A stretch of DNA of 64,000 nt from Diphasiastrum complanatum (GCA_029204225.1 CM055113.1:3301194-3365193); one strand, 5' to 3'. Counted from the first letter of the stretch, positions 1-11,659 are shown. The notes: a model not told the origin generated them from the letters alone. A program made the numbers and translations.

Positions 1-161
1 GATTATATGCCAAAGGATTTGCTCAAATCCATGGTCTTGATTATGAGGAGACCTTTGCACCCGTTGCAAAGATGGTGACAATAAAAATTCTTATTTCTCT
101 TGCTTGTTTTTTCAAGTGGAAGGTGTTCCAATTAGATGTATCCAATGCTTTTCTAAATGGT
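1..161 (+). pseudogene. Ty1/copia reverse transcriptase, 5' part (interrupted)
   Basis: The first 161 bases translate in one frame into a typical copia RT start, with the motifs AKGFAQ, DYEETFAPV and QLDVSNAFLNG. The frame is then cut by the gypsy element beginning at 162 and resumes at 11660 with NGFLEEEIYMEQPQGF. The two pieces therefore belong to one older copia element on the plus strand whose 5' part lies outside the window. It is a broken relic: the downstream half carries a frameshift and a stop codon. Confidence 0.9.
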
Positions 162-1380
162 TGTCGTGGTATACCAATTGTATTTGGTATAGTTTTGTAG
201 TATTTAGTGTCGAATCCCCAAGAGGATAGCTTCTTTATGGTATAATGTTGATATTGTTCTGACTTATTCGTATGATATAAAATGGAGAATTAGTCTGGTT
301 GTCAAACAGACATTTGGGTTAAGTAACCAGTATTACTTAATGGATAAATGAATGTTTAAAATTGGAATATCAGTCTTCTCTTTCGAATCGAAGAATTGGC
401 GTTCTACAGGAGAATTGTTATCAGAGTAGTACGAATGTACTCCACTCTATTAGATTAAGGTGTCGGCAAGAATTCGGATTGATTTCGATGTATTCGTTCA
501 TCAGTGATCATAAGTTAATCTTATTCGTGGATTAACGAAAGTTAAACAGTAGTCCTCAACAACTAGTGTTCTCCTCAGAGTTAAATCTCTTGTATAATCT
601 TCGAATATGTTAGAAACATATGTTCGGAGATATTCAGAATACAGATATCTTATCTCAATTCTTCAGACAGGGACTATCAATTCAGTTGTATACATACTTT
701 TCTATCGATGACTGAGATAGACTTCTGATGATAAACGTTATTCGGGTATCGAACAAGTATTCGAGTGTCGAACAAATATTCGAATGAACGAATAAGTTAG
801 TTTTAAGACAGTTCGTTAGAACACTTTTACGGATACACAGCATAGACTGTAATGTACTTATGCAACTGTCTGACCAGAGATAGATTTATATAAGAAAGAT
901 TGTTAGAGTACTTCAGAAGATCTCTCACAAGTACCTAAACTTTTATCTCTCAGCGAATACATAAACTATATCTCCTGGTGAGTAAGACTGAATCGTGTCT
1001 TCTCTTTATCATCTTCAGAGCGAACAATCACGTCTTTATAAATTAGAGGCGTGTCGCTTTACTGAATAAGGTTAACCAATATATATCTGACACGTATGTA
1101 GATTATACCGCAAAGATGTATCTAACCCTGAGTTTAGATTACTATAGTTAGAATTGTCGATTCGAATCGAGTCGTTTTATGTAAGTGTCTTTATTTAAGG
1201 GTTGTTGTAGATGTCGCTTCATTGCTGAGGACTTGTCCTTTATATGTGATATTTAGTATGTCGCGAAAAATATAGGCAGGTCCTTTCATTATATATGTAT
1301 CCAGCTCTTGTCTTCTTATGTGAATATATATTGCTTCATTCGGATGTATATTCGTTGTTTAATAAATACACATCTTCACA
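162..1380 (-). repeat. Gypsy LTR, 3' LTR in element sense
   Basis: This sequence begins TGTCGTGGTATACC and ends CATCTTCACA. It is repeated almost exactly at 10441-11659. About 11 substitutions and no indels were seen by eye. The polypurine tract lies immediately inside it, which marks it as the 3' LTR of the minus-strand element. Confidence 0.95.
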
Positions 1381-1395
1381 TATCCCCCTCCTCAA
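1381..1395 (-). other. Polypurine tract of the gypsy element
   Basis: On the minus strand the bases next to the LTR read GAGGAGGGGGATA. This is a purine run directly abutting the TG of the 3' LTR, as expected for the plus-strand primer of reverse transcription. Confidence 0.85.
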
Positions 1396-1442
1396 ATGTG
1401 AAACGTCCTCGTGAACAAACAATATTCTTTTTGAGATTTGGT

Positions 1443-1506
1443 CGTTGATTAGAAAAGAATATATTCGGTTCGTTGATTAGAAAAGAATATATTCGGTTCG
1501 TTGATC
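1443..1506. repeat. 28-bp tandem repeat, two copies plus a partial third
   Basis: The unit beginning CGTTGATTAGAAAAG occurs at 1443-1470 and 1471-1498, and a third copy starts at 1499 and breaks off. It lies between the stop of the extra ORF and the polypurine tract of the gypsy element. Confidence 0.9.
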
Positions 1507-1629
1507 AATTCGTCTTTAAAAGATATTTCTTCAGTAGGTACTTTATTCGAATTGATGGTTATTGCCTTCAAGTATTTGAAAACATCAGATACAGCATCAC
1601 ATAGGTAAAGGATTTGGAAAAAGAACTCT

Positions 1630-4284
1630 TTAGTCTTTATACATCTCGTCATATAATTGCTGAGCGAGGTCTAAATCCCTTTGACATTCGAGTAACAATA
1701 GTTTTTCTCGAGAACGAGAGTGTCTGCCAATAGCACGATTTCCGAATTTTTCTAAATGTATCGGAAGAAGAGTGCCATCAAATAATTCTTGTACTAATTT
1801 GACATCTTCCTCCGAATCGTTCCTTAATCTGATCTCTCGAAAGAATCGTGCTGAATGCTGTAAATAGTTACACTTAATATACAAATTTTGTACAAAAAAT
1901 AAGGTCTTTGCTGCAAATGTGCCGAACTGTCGATAAGAATATGTACAAAATAATTTATAGGCACGGGACTTCGTTCGATCCTGCAGACTGTGTTTGATTT
2001 CTGCAAAATATTCAGCAAAATTGCGCTCCCAGTCAATGTAGATCTCATATAGTTCAGGATACGCCATATTTATATTGATCAGCAAACCCGCATTGTCGAA
2101 TGCTGCTATGTCCGCACGCTCCGTTGGTTTGTACAGTTCGAATTGACAGTGTCGTCTCCAAAATTGTCGTTTTCGATCGTCGACCTCCAAAAATTGTAGT
2201 TCTTTGATTCGAATATATTCTAAAGCATACATACAAGTTGATCCTATATACAATTCGACTGACCCGAATGGACAGACTTTAAACTTGCCCTGTAGGATTG
2301 CCCAGCATAAGCATCCTTTCTGCTCTATGTCTAACTGATCCCATAACCAGAGAAAGTCGTCCTTTTCCCACTCAATTTTCCAATCGTCGAAGGCAATGCC
2401 TACTGTGCCTGGTAGCATCAAATAATCGACATGCCATTGCAATTCGACGTTAAGGTGATGAGGCGTCCATTTCCAAAATTTCTTTGAAAAAACTTTGAAA
2501 CGTTCAGCACATACCTTCGACTGATTTCTTTTTGTACGCTTTGTCTTTGGTTGTACTTCTGTCGTTTCATGCGAATGAAGTGTAATCGCGAAGTTCTGAT
2601 CATCGAGCTGCTGCTTGAAAGTTGTTACTTCTTTTTGCAGGTCTGATATTTGCACTAATGCCTGTGCATACTCCAAATGATCAGCAACTCCCGAACAAGC
2701 TGTTACAGATTTAAGTTCGGTTGACAGCTGTTCGATTGTGTCCAGAGCCTTTGTATATTCGGTATGTGCATCTGGCCCGGTACAACCTCCGATTGCCGAC
2801 AACTCCTTCAGCTCTGCTAACTCCTCTTCGAGTAGAGCTTTGTCGTCTTCGAGGGGTTACAGAAAATCGATGCGAAAATTTTCGAGCATCTGATCCTGAA
2901 GTGTATTCAGCTTCATAGGATCAATTTGTGCAGTGCCCGAAGTGCTGCATAGTTGTAAGGCAGTTTCTGCCTTTATTTTCTTCAGGGCAGATTCTTGAAG
3001 TGATATCTGCAACTTTTCATTAGCAGATTTGACCTTCTCATGCTCCATCTGCAAAGCATGAAAGAATTTCTGCACTTCTGCAAATTTGGCATCAATCGCC
3101 TTGTTTGTCGCTTTCAAAGAATCATTTTCGTGGGTCAACTGTTGAACTTGTCGACCCAATGATTGATTTCGCTCAAGCAACTTCGCGTTGTCTGCTTCGA
3201 GCGTTTCGATTCGAGTCTTCGACTCGTCGATTTTCTCTTTCATCTCATCTGATGTTTTGAATAATTGCATCATTCCTCGTTGGATATTCATATCATACCT
3301 TCGAACTTCTTGTATGATTTGTCTGGCCCCCTCAGAAAGATCACCCAACCCTTGATTCTGAAATGCATTAGGGTCTTCTTCTGATTCGGTGGTGTCTTCA
3401 TCCGCAGCTTTACTTCTGTCCTGCCCCGGTTCTGTAATAATTTTGAGAGATGGTGGGCTCGGACTCTCCTGCGAATGAGCTTGTGCAGCACTGTCGTCCT
3501 GCATAGGCTCAGTTTCTGAGGCTTCATATCTTACTGGTTCTGAGCCAGTGCTAGGCTCCTTTTGAGTTGCTTCCTCTGTGATTTCCATGGCTGTTGCTGC
3601 AATACTTGGAGTAGCTGACTGCAGAAGGCTTGAGAAATCCACCTTTGTTGTCGGAACCAGTCTGCCGACTAAGCTATTCTGCTCGGCTTCCGTTAGAATT
3701 CCAAGATATTCACAGAGTCGAGAGATATGAGCTCCGACTACTGTGAATTTTCTGTGCTTGACCCACCTCAGAAAAGCTTTGAAGGCAATCAGGCCGAAAC
3801 AGACGGGATTTCCCTCAAGCGCATCCAGTAAGTAGCCAAAGTTCTGTACTGAAATAGTTGCATCAGCATCAGTGATGAACAGGACTTGATTGGCATACTT
3901 ACAAAGCAGCTTCAACTGAGTGTCCTTCGTCATCGAGATTTTGTATCCCTTGCTGGGGACATAGCAGTTTGCTAGGAAGTATTTTGTTTCTTCCACAGCA
4001 TCCTTGGAAGTTGAATTACAGACTCCATCAGTCGGTAATCCAAGGGCTGTAGAGAAAATTCTTTCGTTGATCAAGCAGGCGGTGTTGCGCAGTTTGACCT
4101 TGAAATCAACATCAGTGACTTCATGGATAGAATTCACGAATTCTTCATTGACGTTGGTTAGCACAATAGAGGGGTCCACCTTCATGTTACCCAACCGGCA
4201 ACGGTCCAACAAGGACTGAATCGACGCCAGCCGAATAGAGGCGCGAACCTTCCATGATATGGTGCTGCTTGAACTCGTATCCAT
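1630..4284 (-). CDS. Extra ORF after pol in the gypsy element, split by one stop codon
   Basis: A reading frame of about 884 codons lies downstream of integrase in the same orientation. The likely start is the ATG at 4284 (MDTSSSSTISW); an upstream in-frame ATG exists at 4440. One in-frame TAA at 2857-2859 divides it into roughly 475 and 390 residues. The coiled-coil-like heptads flow across this stop (LENFRIDFL, stop, PLEDDKALLEEEL), which indicates one ancestral protein. The N-terminal ~200 residues form a globular region (FSTALGLPTDG, AFLRWVKHRK). An acidic, proline- and serine-rich stretch follows, then a long predicted coiled coil. A tryptophan- and tyrosine-rich C-terminal domain follows (KKFWKWTPHHL, FDDWKIEWEKDDFLWLW). 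I see no signal peptide or membrane segment, so I do not call it env-like. Function unknown. Athila-type and related plant gypsy elements are known to carry ORFs in this position. Confidence 0.75.
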
Positions 4285-4577
4285 ATTTGTCGGATGGTTG
4301 TGTGCAAGAATTGCAATCGTAGAAGAGGAAAATGGATCGCAAGTAAGCACAAAGGAAAATTTGAAAGTGTAAGAGTAAAAATTAGAAGGTAAGGGGTTTA
4401 TGGTAACAAAGGATGGAAGAAGAGGATGGTGACGTGGCATAGTTGATTTGACAACTGTAAACCTATACTTAAGGCGATATCTAACGAAATCTTCATGACA
4501 GCGGTGAAAGTTAACATGATAAGTATCTTAAGACCGTTTGAATTTAAGAGAGTAATAAATGAGTAATTAAGTCGATA

Positions 4578-4685
4578 AGTAAATAAATAAATAAACAAAT
4601 AAAAATAAATAAATAGAATAAATAAATAAATAAATAAGTAATATAAATAAATAAAAATAAAAATAAATAAATATTAATAAATACG
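4578..4685. repeat. AAAT-type low-complexity tract
   Basis: A run of AAAT/AAATA units about 100 bp long separates pol from the extra ORF of the gypsy element. The same gap of roughly 350-500 bp also holds the 23-bp repeat listed next. Neither codes for protein. Confidence 0.85.
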
Positions 4686-4740
4686 CAAATAAGACTCGAA
4701 TGATGTTCGGATGATAGTATTCGAAGGATGTTCGGGTGGT

Positions 4741-4791
4741 ATTCGAATGAATGATCGGATGATATTCGAATGAATGATCGGATGATATTCG
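4741..4791. repeat. 23-bp tandem repeat, two copies plus a partial third
   Basis: The unit ATTCGAATGAATGATCGGAT plus three bases occurs at 4741-4763 and 4764-4786, with ATTCG restarting at 4787. Related TTCGGATGAT words lie just to the left. The array sits immediately downstream of the pol stop. Confidence 0.85.
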
Positions 4792-7756
4792 TTAAATAAA
4801 ATATTTCTTGAGTCTGGAGCCGTTAATACGTGTAGGTAGGAGTTCTCCTTCGAGTGACTCAAGTTGTACCGAACCATTCTCGAATACTTCGATTACTTTG
4901 TACGGTCCCAACCATTTCATATGAAGTTTTCCAGGAAACTTTTGGTGACGACTATCATAAACAAGGGCAAAGTCATTGGTCTTAAGATCGCAGATCTTAA
5001 GTGTAAAATCATATTTAATCTTTCGTTGCTCCTGAATTTTCTTTGTAAGTTCGAGTGAACGTGTTCAAGCTTCCGAAAGTTCTTCGATAATCAATAACCG
5101 TTCGTTGGTACAGTCTGCCTCTGTCCGTTCTACTTGTATTCGGAAGGTAGGTATTTCAAATTCGATAGGCAGGATTGGATGCATTCCGTACGTAAGATAA
5201 TAAGGGGTCTGTTGAGTAGTGATCTTTTCAGTGTTTCTATATGCCCAGAGAACAGAGGGTAACTTTTGATTCCAGTCTGAAGCATGTGCAACAGAAATTC
5301 TATTAAGGATCTTACATAATATGCCATTTGCTCTCTCTGTTAACCCATTAGCTTTCGGATTATAAGGTGTTGTCTTCCTATGTTTGATCTGGAAATAATT
5401 TGTCAGGTGTCGAATTGTTTCATTCAGAAAGTGTGTTCCTTGATGACTGACAAGTTCTAAAGGACAACCATATCGTGTAATAATAGATTTGAAAAGAAAA
5501 GCTGCGACAGTCTTCGAGTCGTTTCGTTTCATTCCTTCAGCTTCCACATTCTTTGTCGCATAATCCGTTGCTACCAAGATATATCGACACTTGGTGTGTC
5601 GGGTTACTGGTTTGATTGGCCCGACAAAGTCGATTCCCCATTTTTCGAATGGTGCGAGCGGTAAAATTGGTGTCAATGGCCAATTCATTGCTTTAGTTGG
5701 TTTACCAGACCTTTGGCATGGATCACAAGATCGAATATAGATAGAGACATCTTTAAACATAGTAGGCCACCAATACTTGGCATTTAATATCTTTTTAACA
5801 GTGTTTTTGAGGGCAAAGTGACCTCCGGCATCTTCCGAATGTAAGGCTTGGATGACTCTCGAAATTTGTTCGGCTTCAAGACACCTTCTTAATTGATTAT
5901 CAGCACCAAGTTTATACAAGATATTATTGATAATTGTATATGGTGCAACTTTGTATTGAAACACTGTTTTCTTCTCCAAGTCATATCCATCAGGATATAT
6001 TTGATCTTTGAGATAATCAATAATATCAGAATAAAAAGAATTCGATGAAGATAACTCGAACAAATTTTCATCTGGGAAATCGTCATTCAATGGGTTTTCA
6101 ATTTTTCCAGTGCTTATTCGTGAAAGGTAATCCGCATTGGTATGGTATTTCCCTTGGCGAAGTTCAACTGTGTAAGTGAATTCTTGTAATAACAGAACCC
6201 AGCGAGCTATTCGTCCTGATAAATCTGGTTTGTTTACTAGATATTTCAGAGCATAGTGATCCACATGGAAAATAAAAGCATACCCCAGCAAATAATGCCG
6301 AAATTTCTTAACTGTAAATATCATTCCAAGTGCTTCTCGTTCTGTCGCCGAATAATTCTTCTCCGAAGAACTGAGTTGTCGACTAGCATAATATATTGGA
6401 TAGTCTTTCTTCCGTTCGTCCTTCTGGCTTAGACATACACCAATAGCGAATGCTGACACATCCACATAACAATGAAATATAATTGACCAATTAGGTGGTC
6501 TTAAGATCGGTGCATTGATCAGTTTCTGTTTGAGATTTTCGAAAGCTTTTTGGTGTTCTTCTGTCCAAAGATACACCACTTCCTTCTTTAATAATTGAGT
6601 AAGTGCTGCAGATATTGAGGCATGATTCTGGATAAACCTTCGATAATAACCGACATGTCCCAAAAAGGCTCGAAGTTCGCGAAGATTTGTTGGTATAAGC
6701 AAATTCCGTATTACTTCGAATTTATCTTTGTCGACCTCGATCCCTCGATTGGATATTCTGTGTCCTAGAAGAATGACTTCTCTCATTCCGAAGAAACATT
6801 TTTCGGGATGGAGTGACAGACAAGTGTCTCGACACTTGTGTAAGGTTAGCTTCAGTTTCTGGATATGAGATTTGCTATCGTTGTATACACAGAAGTCGTC
6901 AATAAATATTTCGAGAAAAAATCGTAAAAACGCGGCAAAAATCAGCATCATAATTCGTTGAAAAGTCGCCGGCGCATTACAGAGACCAAAGGGCATTCTA
7001 TTGTAGGCATAAGTGCCCCAATCGGTGGTGAATGTGGTTTTCGCTTTATCCTCCTTCCGCATTCTAACTTGATTATAGCCTGAAAAACCATCACATAAAC
7101 TATATCGTTCTTGTCCAGCTACTTGATCCAGAATAGAATAAGTGAATGGTAACGGATGATGATCTTTCTGTGTAGCTGCATTGAGCTTTCGAAAGTCCTG
7201 GCATATACGAATCTTGCCAGTCTTCTTCTTTGGTACTACCACAATAGGTGACACCCATTCACTACTTAAGACAGGATAAATAATTCCTGCTTTTAGATAT
7301 TTGTTGAGTTCGTCTTTTACCATTAAAGAGTACTTTGGATTAAGTCGATACTGTCTCTGACGAACAGGAAGAGCGTTCTCCTTTACATCAATTCGATGTT
7401 CACCATATTCGGCAGGAATTCCTTTTAAGTCATCAAGCGACCATGCAAAAACGTCCTGATACTCTTTAAGCAATTCAGTGTATTTAGATAACTCAGTTTC
7501 TCCCAAGGACTTTGCAACATGGACACATCTGCCTGGTGCAAGTTCAATTTGCTCTGTTGAATCAGGTAAAATCATACCTTCTGTCATACTAGACTTTGAA
7601 TATCCATGAATTTCGCGCATTGCTGTCTCCATAGATATGTTCGTGTCGACAGACTGATTCTTATTTTCAATTTCTTCGTCTGATTCGTCCGAGTCGTCCG
7701 ATTCGTACGAATCTGTTGATTCGTCTTCAGTAATAACTAGTTCATCTAGTTCTGTG
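4792..7756 (-). pseudogene. Gypsy pol: reverse transcriptase, RNase H, integrase (damaged)
   Basis: The main frame runs 7632-5065 (855 codons) and is open upstream to about 7756. RT spans roughly residues 80-290, with EWVSPIVVVPKK, MPFGLCNAPATFQ and the catalytic box IFIDDF. RNase H follows at about 360-480 (YYASRQLSSSEKNY, HVDHYALKYL). Integrase has an HHCC zinc finger near 595-640 and a core with WGIDFVGP and PYNPKANGLTERANG. Two defects are visible. The second catalytic aspartate is His, the motif reading VSHQGTHF where SDxG is expected (codon CAT instead of GAT, near 5442). A TGA at 5065-5067 cuts off the integrase C-terminus, which continues in frame to a stop at 4792 (KFPGKLHMKWLGPYKV). 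The start of this frame is also shifted relative to the protease frame near 7750. It cannot make active integrase as it stands. Confidence 0.92.
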
Positions 7757-8625
7757 TTGCAAACAATTCTTCTGCATTATCTGATTCGTTATCATTCTCA
7801 TAGCATTCGAAAAATTTAACTTCGACATCTGAAACATTAGAGAAGATATTTAGTGCATAAGAAGAATTTTCCGAAGTATAGCTAGTGTCGGTCATAGGAG
7901 TTTCGCCTTCGTATCTATCTTTATTCCAGGTAATGATCTCCTCTGCTGGTTTTCCACGATTATTGGTCTCGCCAGTTTGAAATCTTAATTCCCTAGACTT
8001 CCAATGAACACTAGCATTTGACTGATACAGCCACGGCCTTCCGATTAGCATAGAGTAAGAAGGCAAACCCATTGGTTTGATAACAATAAAATTCATGGTA
8101 AAAGGCTTGGCTTGTATATACACAGTAACATTCTCCAGCTCTCCGACAGGCTTTCGTCGTGTTGAGTCTGCCAACTTGATATTTTGGTTGGTTGGTCGAA
8201 TATCTGTCAAACCCAGAGCGTGAGCAGTTTCTTCAGTAATAATATTGACGCACGAACTTGAATCAATCGGCACATGTTCGATTAAGCATCCCTCAATAGT
8301 AATGTCGATTTCCGGTGCGCCAAGATCTCCCAAATCAATAGATAATACTCCTAATTCTGGCAAGGTTTTTCTTTTCTTCTTCTTTGGAGTAGAAAGTCCT
8401 TTTAACTGCCTGCGATAGTAAGTATTGTCTGCCAACAATTGTTCGAATGTGATATTTGGACGAAGAGAACCAATATCAGTTACGATATCGTAATCTTTCG
8501 TCTTCGATATCGGCTTGTCAATCATGGCTTCCGACAGTTTGGTTTTATGAATTGATTCGTTCCCTTCTTCGAATGTGACTTTCCTTTCTGTAGCTGCTCT
8601 TTGTAGTTCTTCTTCAATTATTTCT
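7746..8625 (-). CDS. Gypsy aspartic protease region
   Basis: The 259-codon frame at 8525-7746 is open upstream to about 8625. It contains a retropepsin-like fold: VLSIDLGDLGAPEIDI, then the active-site segment HVPIDSSSCVNII, then MLIGRPWLYQ near the end. The usual active site is D-S/T-G, but here it reads D-S-S because glycine is replaced by serine, so activity is doubtful. The frame differs from both gag and RT, so either frameshifting was used or single-base indels have accumulated at about 8630 and 7750. Just before the RT there is a very acidic linker (SYESDDSDESDEE). Confidence 0.85.
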
Positions 8626-10348
8626 TTCGCTTCTGCAGATATATCTTTTTAGCATTTCGATCATAGTCGGGATCATCTTTAATATCTTCTTTTGTTAGGG
8701 ATTTATTCGTTCCCTTCTTCTTAGATGATTTTCTGCGTTTCTTCGAGGAACCTTTCGAGTTGGTTTTCGAGTCATCTTTCGAAGAACTCCTCGTTTTTAC
8801 TTTGAATATTGTTTCCATATCACTTGGCCAAGATTGGTCAGTTGTTCTCGTTGATTGGTTTTCCACAAGATCAATTTTTTGTATAACCGCATCTGCCGAA
8901 ACTTTTCCTTTCGAGTCTACCATTGCAGCAGGTGTCGCTACATACTGGTATTTAGGTCTTGGCCTCTGTGGTTGGGGACAATCAGGATATTTGTGGCCTG
9001 GTTCTTTACAATTCGAACAGAGAGGTACATACCCAATTGGCTTCCGTGGTTGCGGACAGTCTGGTGAAAAATGTCCTGGTTCTCCACAATTGTAACAATT
9101 GCCCAAAACTGGTCTTGGAAAATTTGAAGTATTTGTTGTTGATGTTACAAATTCGGGTGGATTATATCTTTTCGGTCCGAATTTGGGGGTGGATTGCTGG
9201 AACGGTGTAGTCGTGCCTTGAACAAAATTTGTTATTGTATCATTATTCTGAAAAATAAACAGCACCTCCTGTGTTGGATCTTCAACGTAAGATATATTCA
9301 CTGTTCTGCAATCTTCCTTCGAATGTCCTGATGCACCGCACCTCGTACACCATAGTCCTGAATTGGAAGAAGATGATTTCGGTCTCTTGTCAGCACCCTC
9401 TGAAATCTGAACTTTTAGATCGTTGAATTTTTTGTTAATATCTGCAAGATCTCTCCTCCAAATCTTTTCGACCTTTGATGTTGTTGGCTTCATCTCCGAA
9501 TTTTTATCGTCCTTTCGTTTGGGTTTTCGTTTACTACTTCATTCTCTCTCATCAGTCTCAGAGTCGGATGAGTCGTGTAATTCGGATTCTGAACTGGAGG
9601 AACTGGAACTGGATTCAAACTTCGAATCCTCTTCACTGCCACTGGAAACATGCTTAGACTTTCGACTTCGTCTAGTTGATTTTCTCTTCTGAGCAAGCTT
9701 AGAAGTCTCATAGTTTTCAGCACTTGCAATGACTGCTGCTAAGGTAGTCGTATCACCTTGTCTGCAGTATCGATTTATACTCGGTGGTAAACCTGACAGA
9801 AACCATTCAATCTGCATCGCAACGGGGTATACTCCAGTTAGTTTTCCAATAAGATTCGTGACCTTACGAGTATACCTTCTCAGAGATTCTCGACTCTTCT
9901 TCTCTATGTTGTTGAGTCTGCCGAGTACTCTGGATGAATAACCAATTTCTCTGAATTGGTGTAGAAACGCATCTTTCAGTAGCAACCAGGTAGCCACTCG
10001 TCCTGGTTCGACTTGGCTGTACCATATGCGTGCTTGTTTTCTGAGAAGACCAGGAAAAATCCTCAGTTTGTCCGCCTCCGAACCTTCATTATTCGCGTTC
10101 GCAATTGATTCGAACTGCGAAACATAACTGTCCGCATCATCTGAGGTTGTTCCTTTGAAATAATCGTATCTGATCTTCGAAATTGAAGAAAGTCGGGGTG
10201 CAGGGCCTTCCATATTCGGTTTTAGTTTGACAACTAGTTTTAACAAATCCGAATAAGTTTCAGCTCTATCAGAACTTCCAGATAAATTTCTGAAAAAATC
10301 TTCTCGAATCTTTCGATATCTTTCGAGTCGGGAAGCTCTGTCTGACAT
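8618..10348 (-). pseudogene. Gypsy gag with three zinc knuckles, one internal stop
   Basis: The start is the ATG at 10348 (MSDRASRLERYR), only 57 nt after the PBS. The first ~190 residues match a plant retrotransposon Gag (DYFKGTTSDDADSYVSQF, LLRKQARIWYSQ). A serine-rich acidic stretch follows. An in-frame TGA at 9539-9541 (DERE, stop, SSKRKPKRK) interrupts the frame, which then continues to 8618. The second half holds three CCHC knuckles: CTRCGASGHSKEDC, CYNCGEPGHFSPDC and CSNCKEPGHKYPDC, and ends in a lysine-rich tail. Gag would form the particle and bind the RNA genome. Three knuckles is more than the one or two usual for plant gypsy Gags. Confidence 0.9.
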
Positions 10349-10405
10349 ATACTTTTTAATGACGATGATTTTGTCAGTTTTATATCAACATGTTTGTTTT
10401 TGGCT

Positions 10406-10424
10406 ATCCCCGGCAACGGCGCCA
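10406..10424 (-). other. Primer-binding site, tRNA-Asp type
   Basis: The minus strand reads TGGCGCCGTTGCCGGGGAT, complementary over 19 nt to the 3' end of plant tRNA-Asp(GTC) including CCA. Sixteen bases (10425-10440) separate it from the LTR, more than the usual 0-5. Confidence 0.88.
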
Positions 10425-10440
10425 AAATTTGGTTTTTTTA

Positions 10441-11659
10441 TGTCGTGGTATACCAATTGTATTTGGTATAGTTTTGTAGTATTTAGTGTCGAATCCCCAA
10501 GAGGATAGCTTCTTTATGGTATAATGTTGATATTGTTCTGACTTATTCGTATGATATAAAATGGAGAATTAGTCTGGTTGTCAAACAGACATTTGGGTTA
10601 AGTAACCAGTATTACTTAATGGATAAATGAATGTTTAAAATTGGAATATCAGTCTTCTCTTTCGAATCGAAGAATTGGCGTTCTACAGGAGAATTGTTAT
10701 CAGAGTAGTACGAATGTACTCCACTCTATCTGATTAAGGTGTCGGCAAGAATTCGGATTGATTTCGATGTATTCGTTCATCAGTGATCATAAATTTATCT
10801 TATTCGTGGATTAACAAAAGTTAAACAGTAGTCCTCAACAACTAGTGTTCTCCTCAGAGTTAAATCTCTTGTATAATCTTCGAATATGTTAGAAACATAT
10901 GTTCAGAGATATTCAGAATACATATATCTTATCTCAATTCTTCAGACAGGGACTATCAATTCAGTTGTATACATACTTTTCTATCGATGACTGAGATAGA
11001 CTTCTGATGATAAACGTTATTCGGGTATCGAACAAGTATTCGAGTGTCGAACAAATATTCGAATGAACGAATAAGTTAGTTTTAAGACAATTCGTTAGAA
11101 CACTTTTACGGATACACAGCATAGACTGTAATGTACTTATGCAACTGTCTGACCAGAGATAGATTTATATAAGAAAGATTGTTAGAGTACTTCAGAAGAT
11201 CTCTCACAAGTACCTAAACTTTTATCTCTCAGCGAATACATAAACTATATCTCCTGGTGAGTAAGACTGAATCGTGTCTTCTCTTTATCATCTTCAGAGC
11301 GAACAATCACGTCTTTATAAATTAGAGGCGTGTCGCTTTACTGAATAAGGTTAACCAATATATATCTGACACGTATGTAGATTATACCGCAAAGATGTAT
11401 CTAACCCTGAGTTTAGATTACTATAGTTAGAATTGTCGATTCGAATCGAGTCGTTTCATGTAAGTGTCTTTATTTAAGGGTTGTTGTAGATGTCGCTTCA
11501 TTGCTGAGGACTTGTCCTTTATATGTGATATTTAGTATGTCGCGAAAAATATAGGCAGGTCCCTTCATTATATATATATCCAGCTCTTGTCTTCTTATGT
11601 GAATATATATTGCTTCATTCGGATGTATATTCGTTGTTTAATAAATACACATCTTCACA
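10441..11659 (-). repeat. Gypsy LTR, 5' LTR in element sense
   Basis: This is the near-identical partner of 162-1380. It should hold the element promoter. A minus-strand TATATAAA (11164-11171 on the plus strand reads TTTATATA) is a plausible TATA box. Both ends and the flanking ATGGT duplication are clear. Confidence 0.95.

Larger units (their letters stand above)
162..11659 (-). mobile_element. Full-length Ty3/gypsy LTR retrotransposon with an extra ORF after pol
   Basis: An 11.5-kb element lies on the minus strand, inserted into the RT of a copia element. Both ends are visible: LTRs of 1219 bp at 162-1380 and 10441-11659, each running TG to CA, flanked by the 5-bp target duplication ATGGT (157-161 and 11660-11664). 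In element order it has LTR, a PBS complementary to tRNA-Asp, gag with zinc knuckles, protease, RT, RNase H, integrase, a further long ORF, a polypurine tract and LTR. By hand the LTRs differ at about 11 positions (about 0.9%), so the insertion is fairly young. The coding part nevertheless carries several disabling changes. The tRNA-Asp PBS, FIDDF-type RT box and ORF after integrase resemble the Athila/Tat branch, but I assign that lineage only tentatively. Confidence 0.95.

Noticed and set aside
1630-4440. env-like gene
   Set aside because: No signal peptide, membrane anchor or cleavage site is visible, and the protein is coiled-coil and acidic. I kept it as an ORF of unknown function.
8760-9210. 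Plus-strand open frames rich in Cys, Gly and Trp
   Set aside because: They are the antisense of the gypsy zinc-knuckle region on the minus strand.
2857-9541. Stop-codon readthrough as the explanation for the three single in-frame stops
   Set aside because: The bases after the stops (AGT, ACA, CCC) do not match the strong CTA or CAATTA readthrough contexts, and other lesions are present, so mutation is the simpler reading.
10406-10424. tRNA-like sequence
   Set aside because: Only the 3' acceptor complement is present. It is a retroelement primer-binding site, not a tRNA gene. The same holds for the tRNA-Met-like words at 18414, 23270, 40254, 47972 and 59271.
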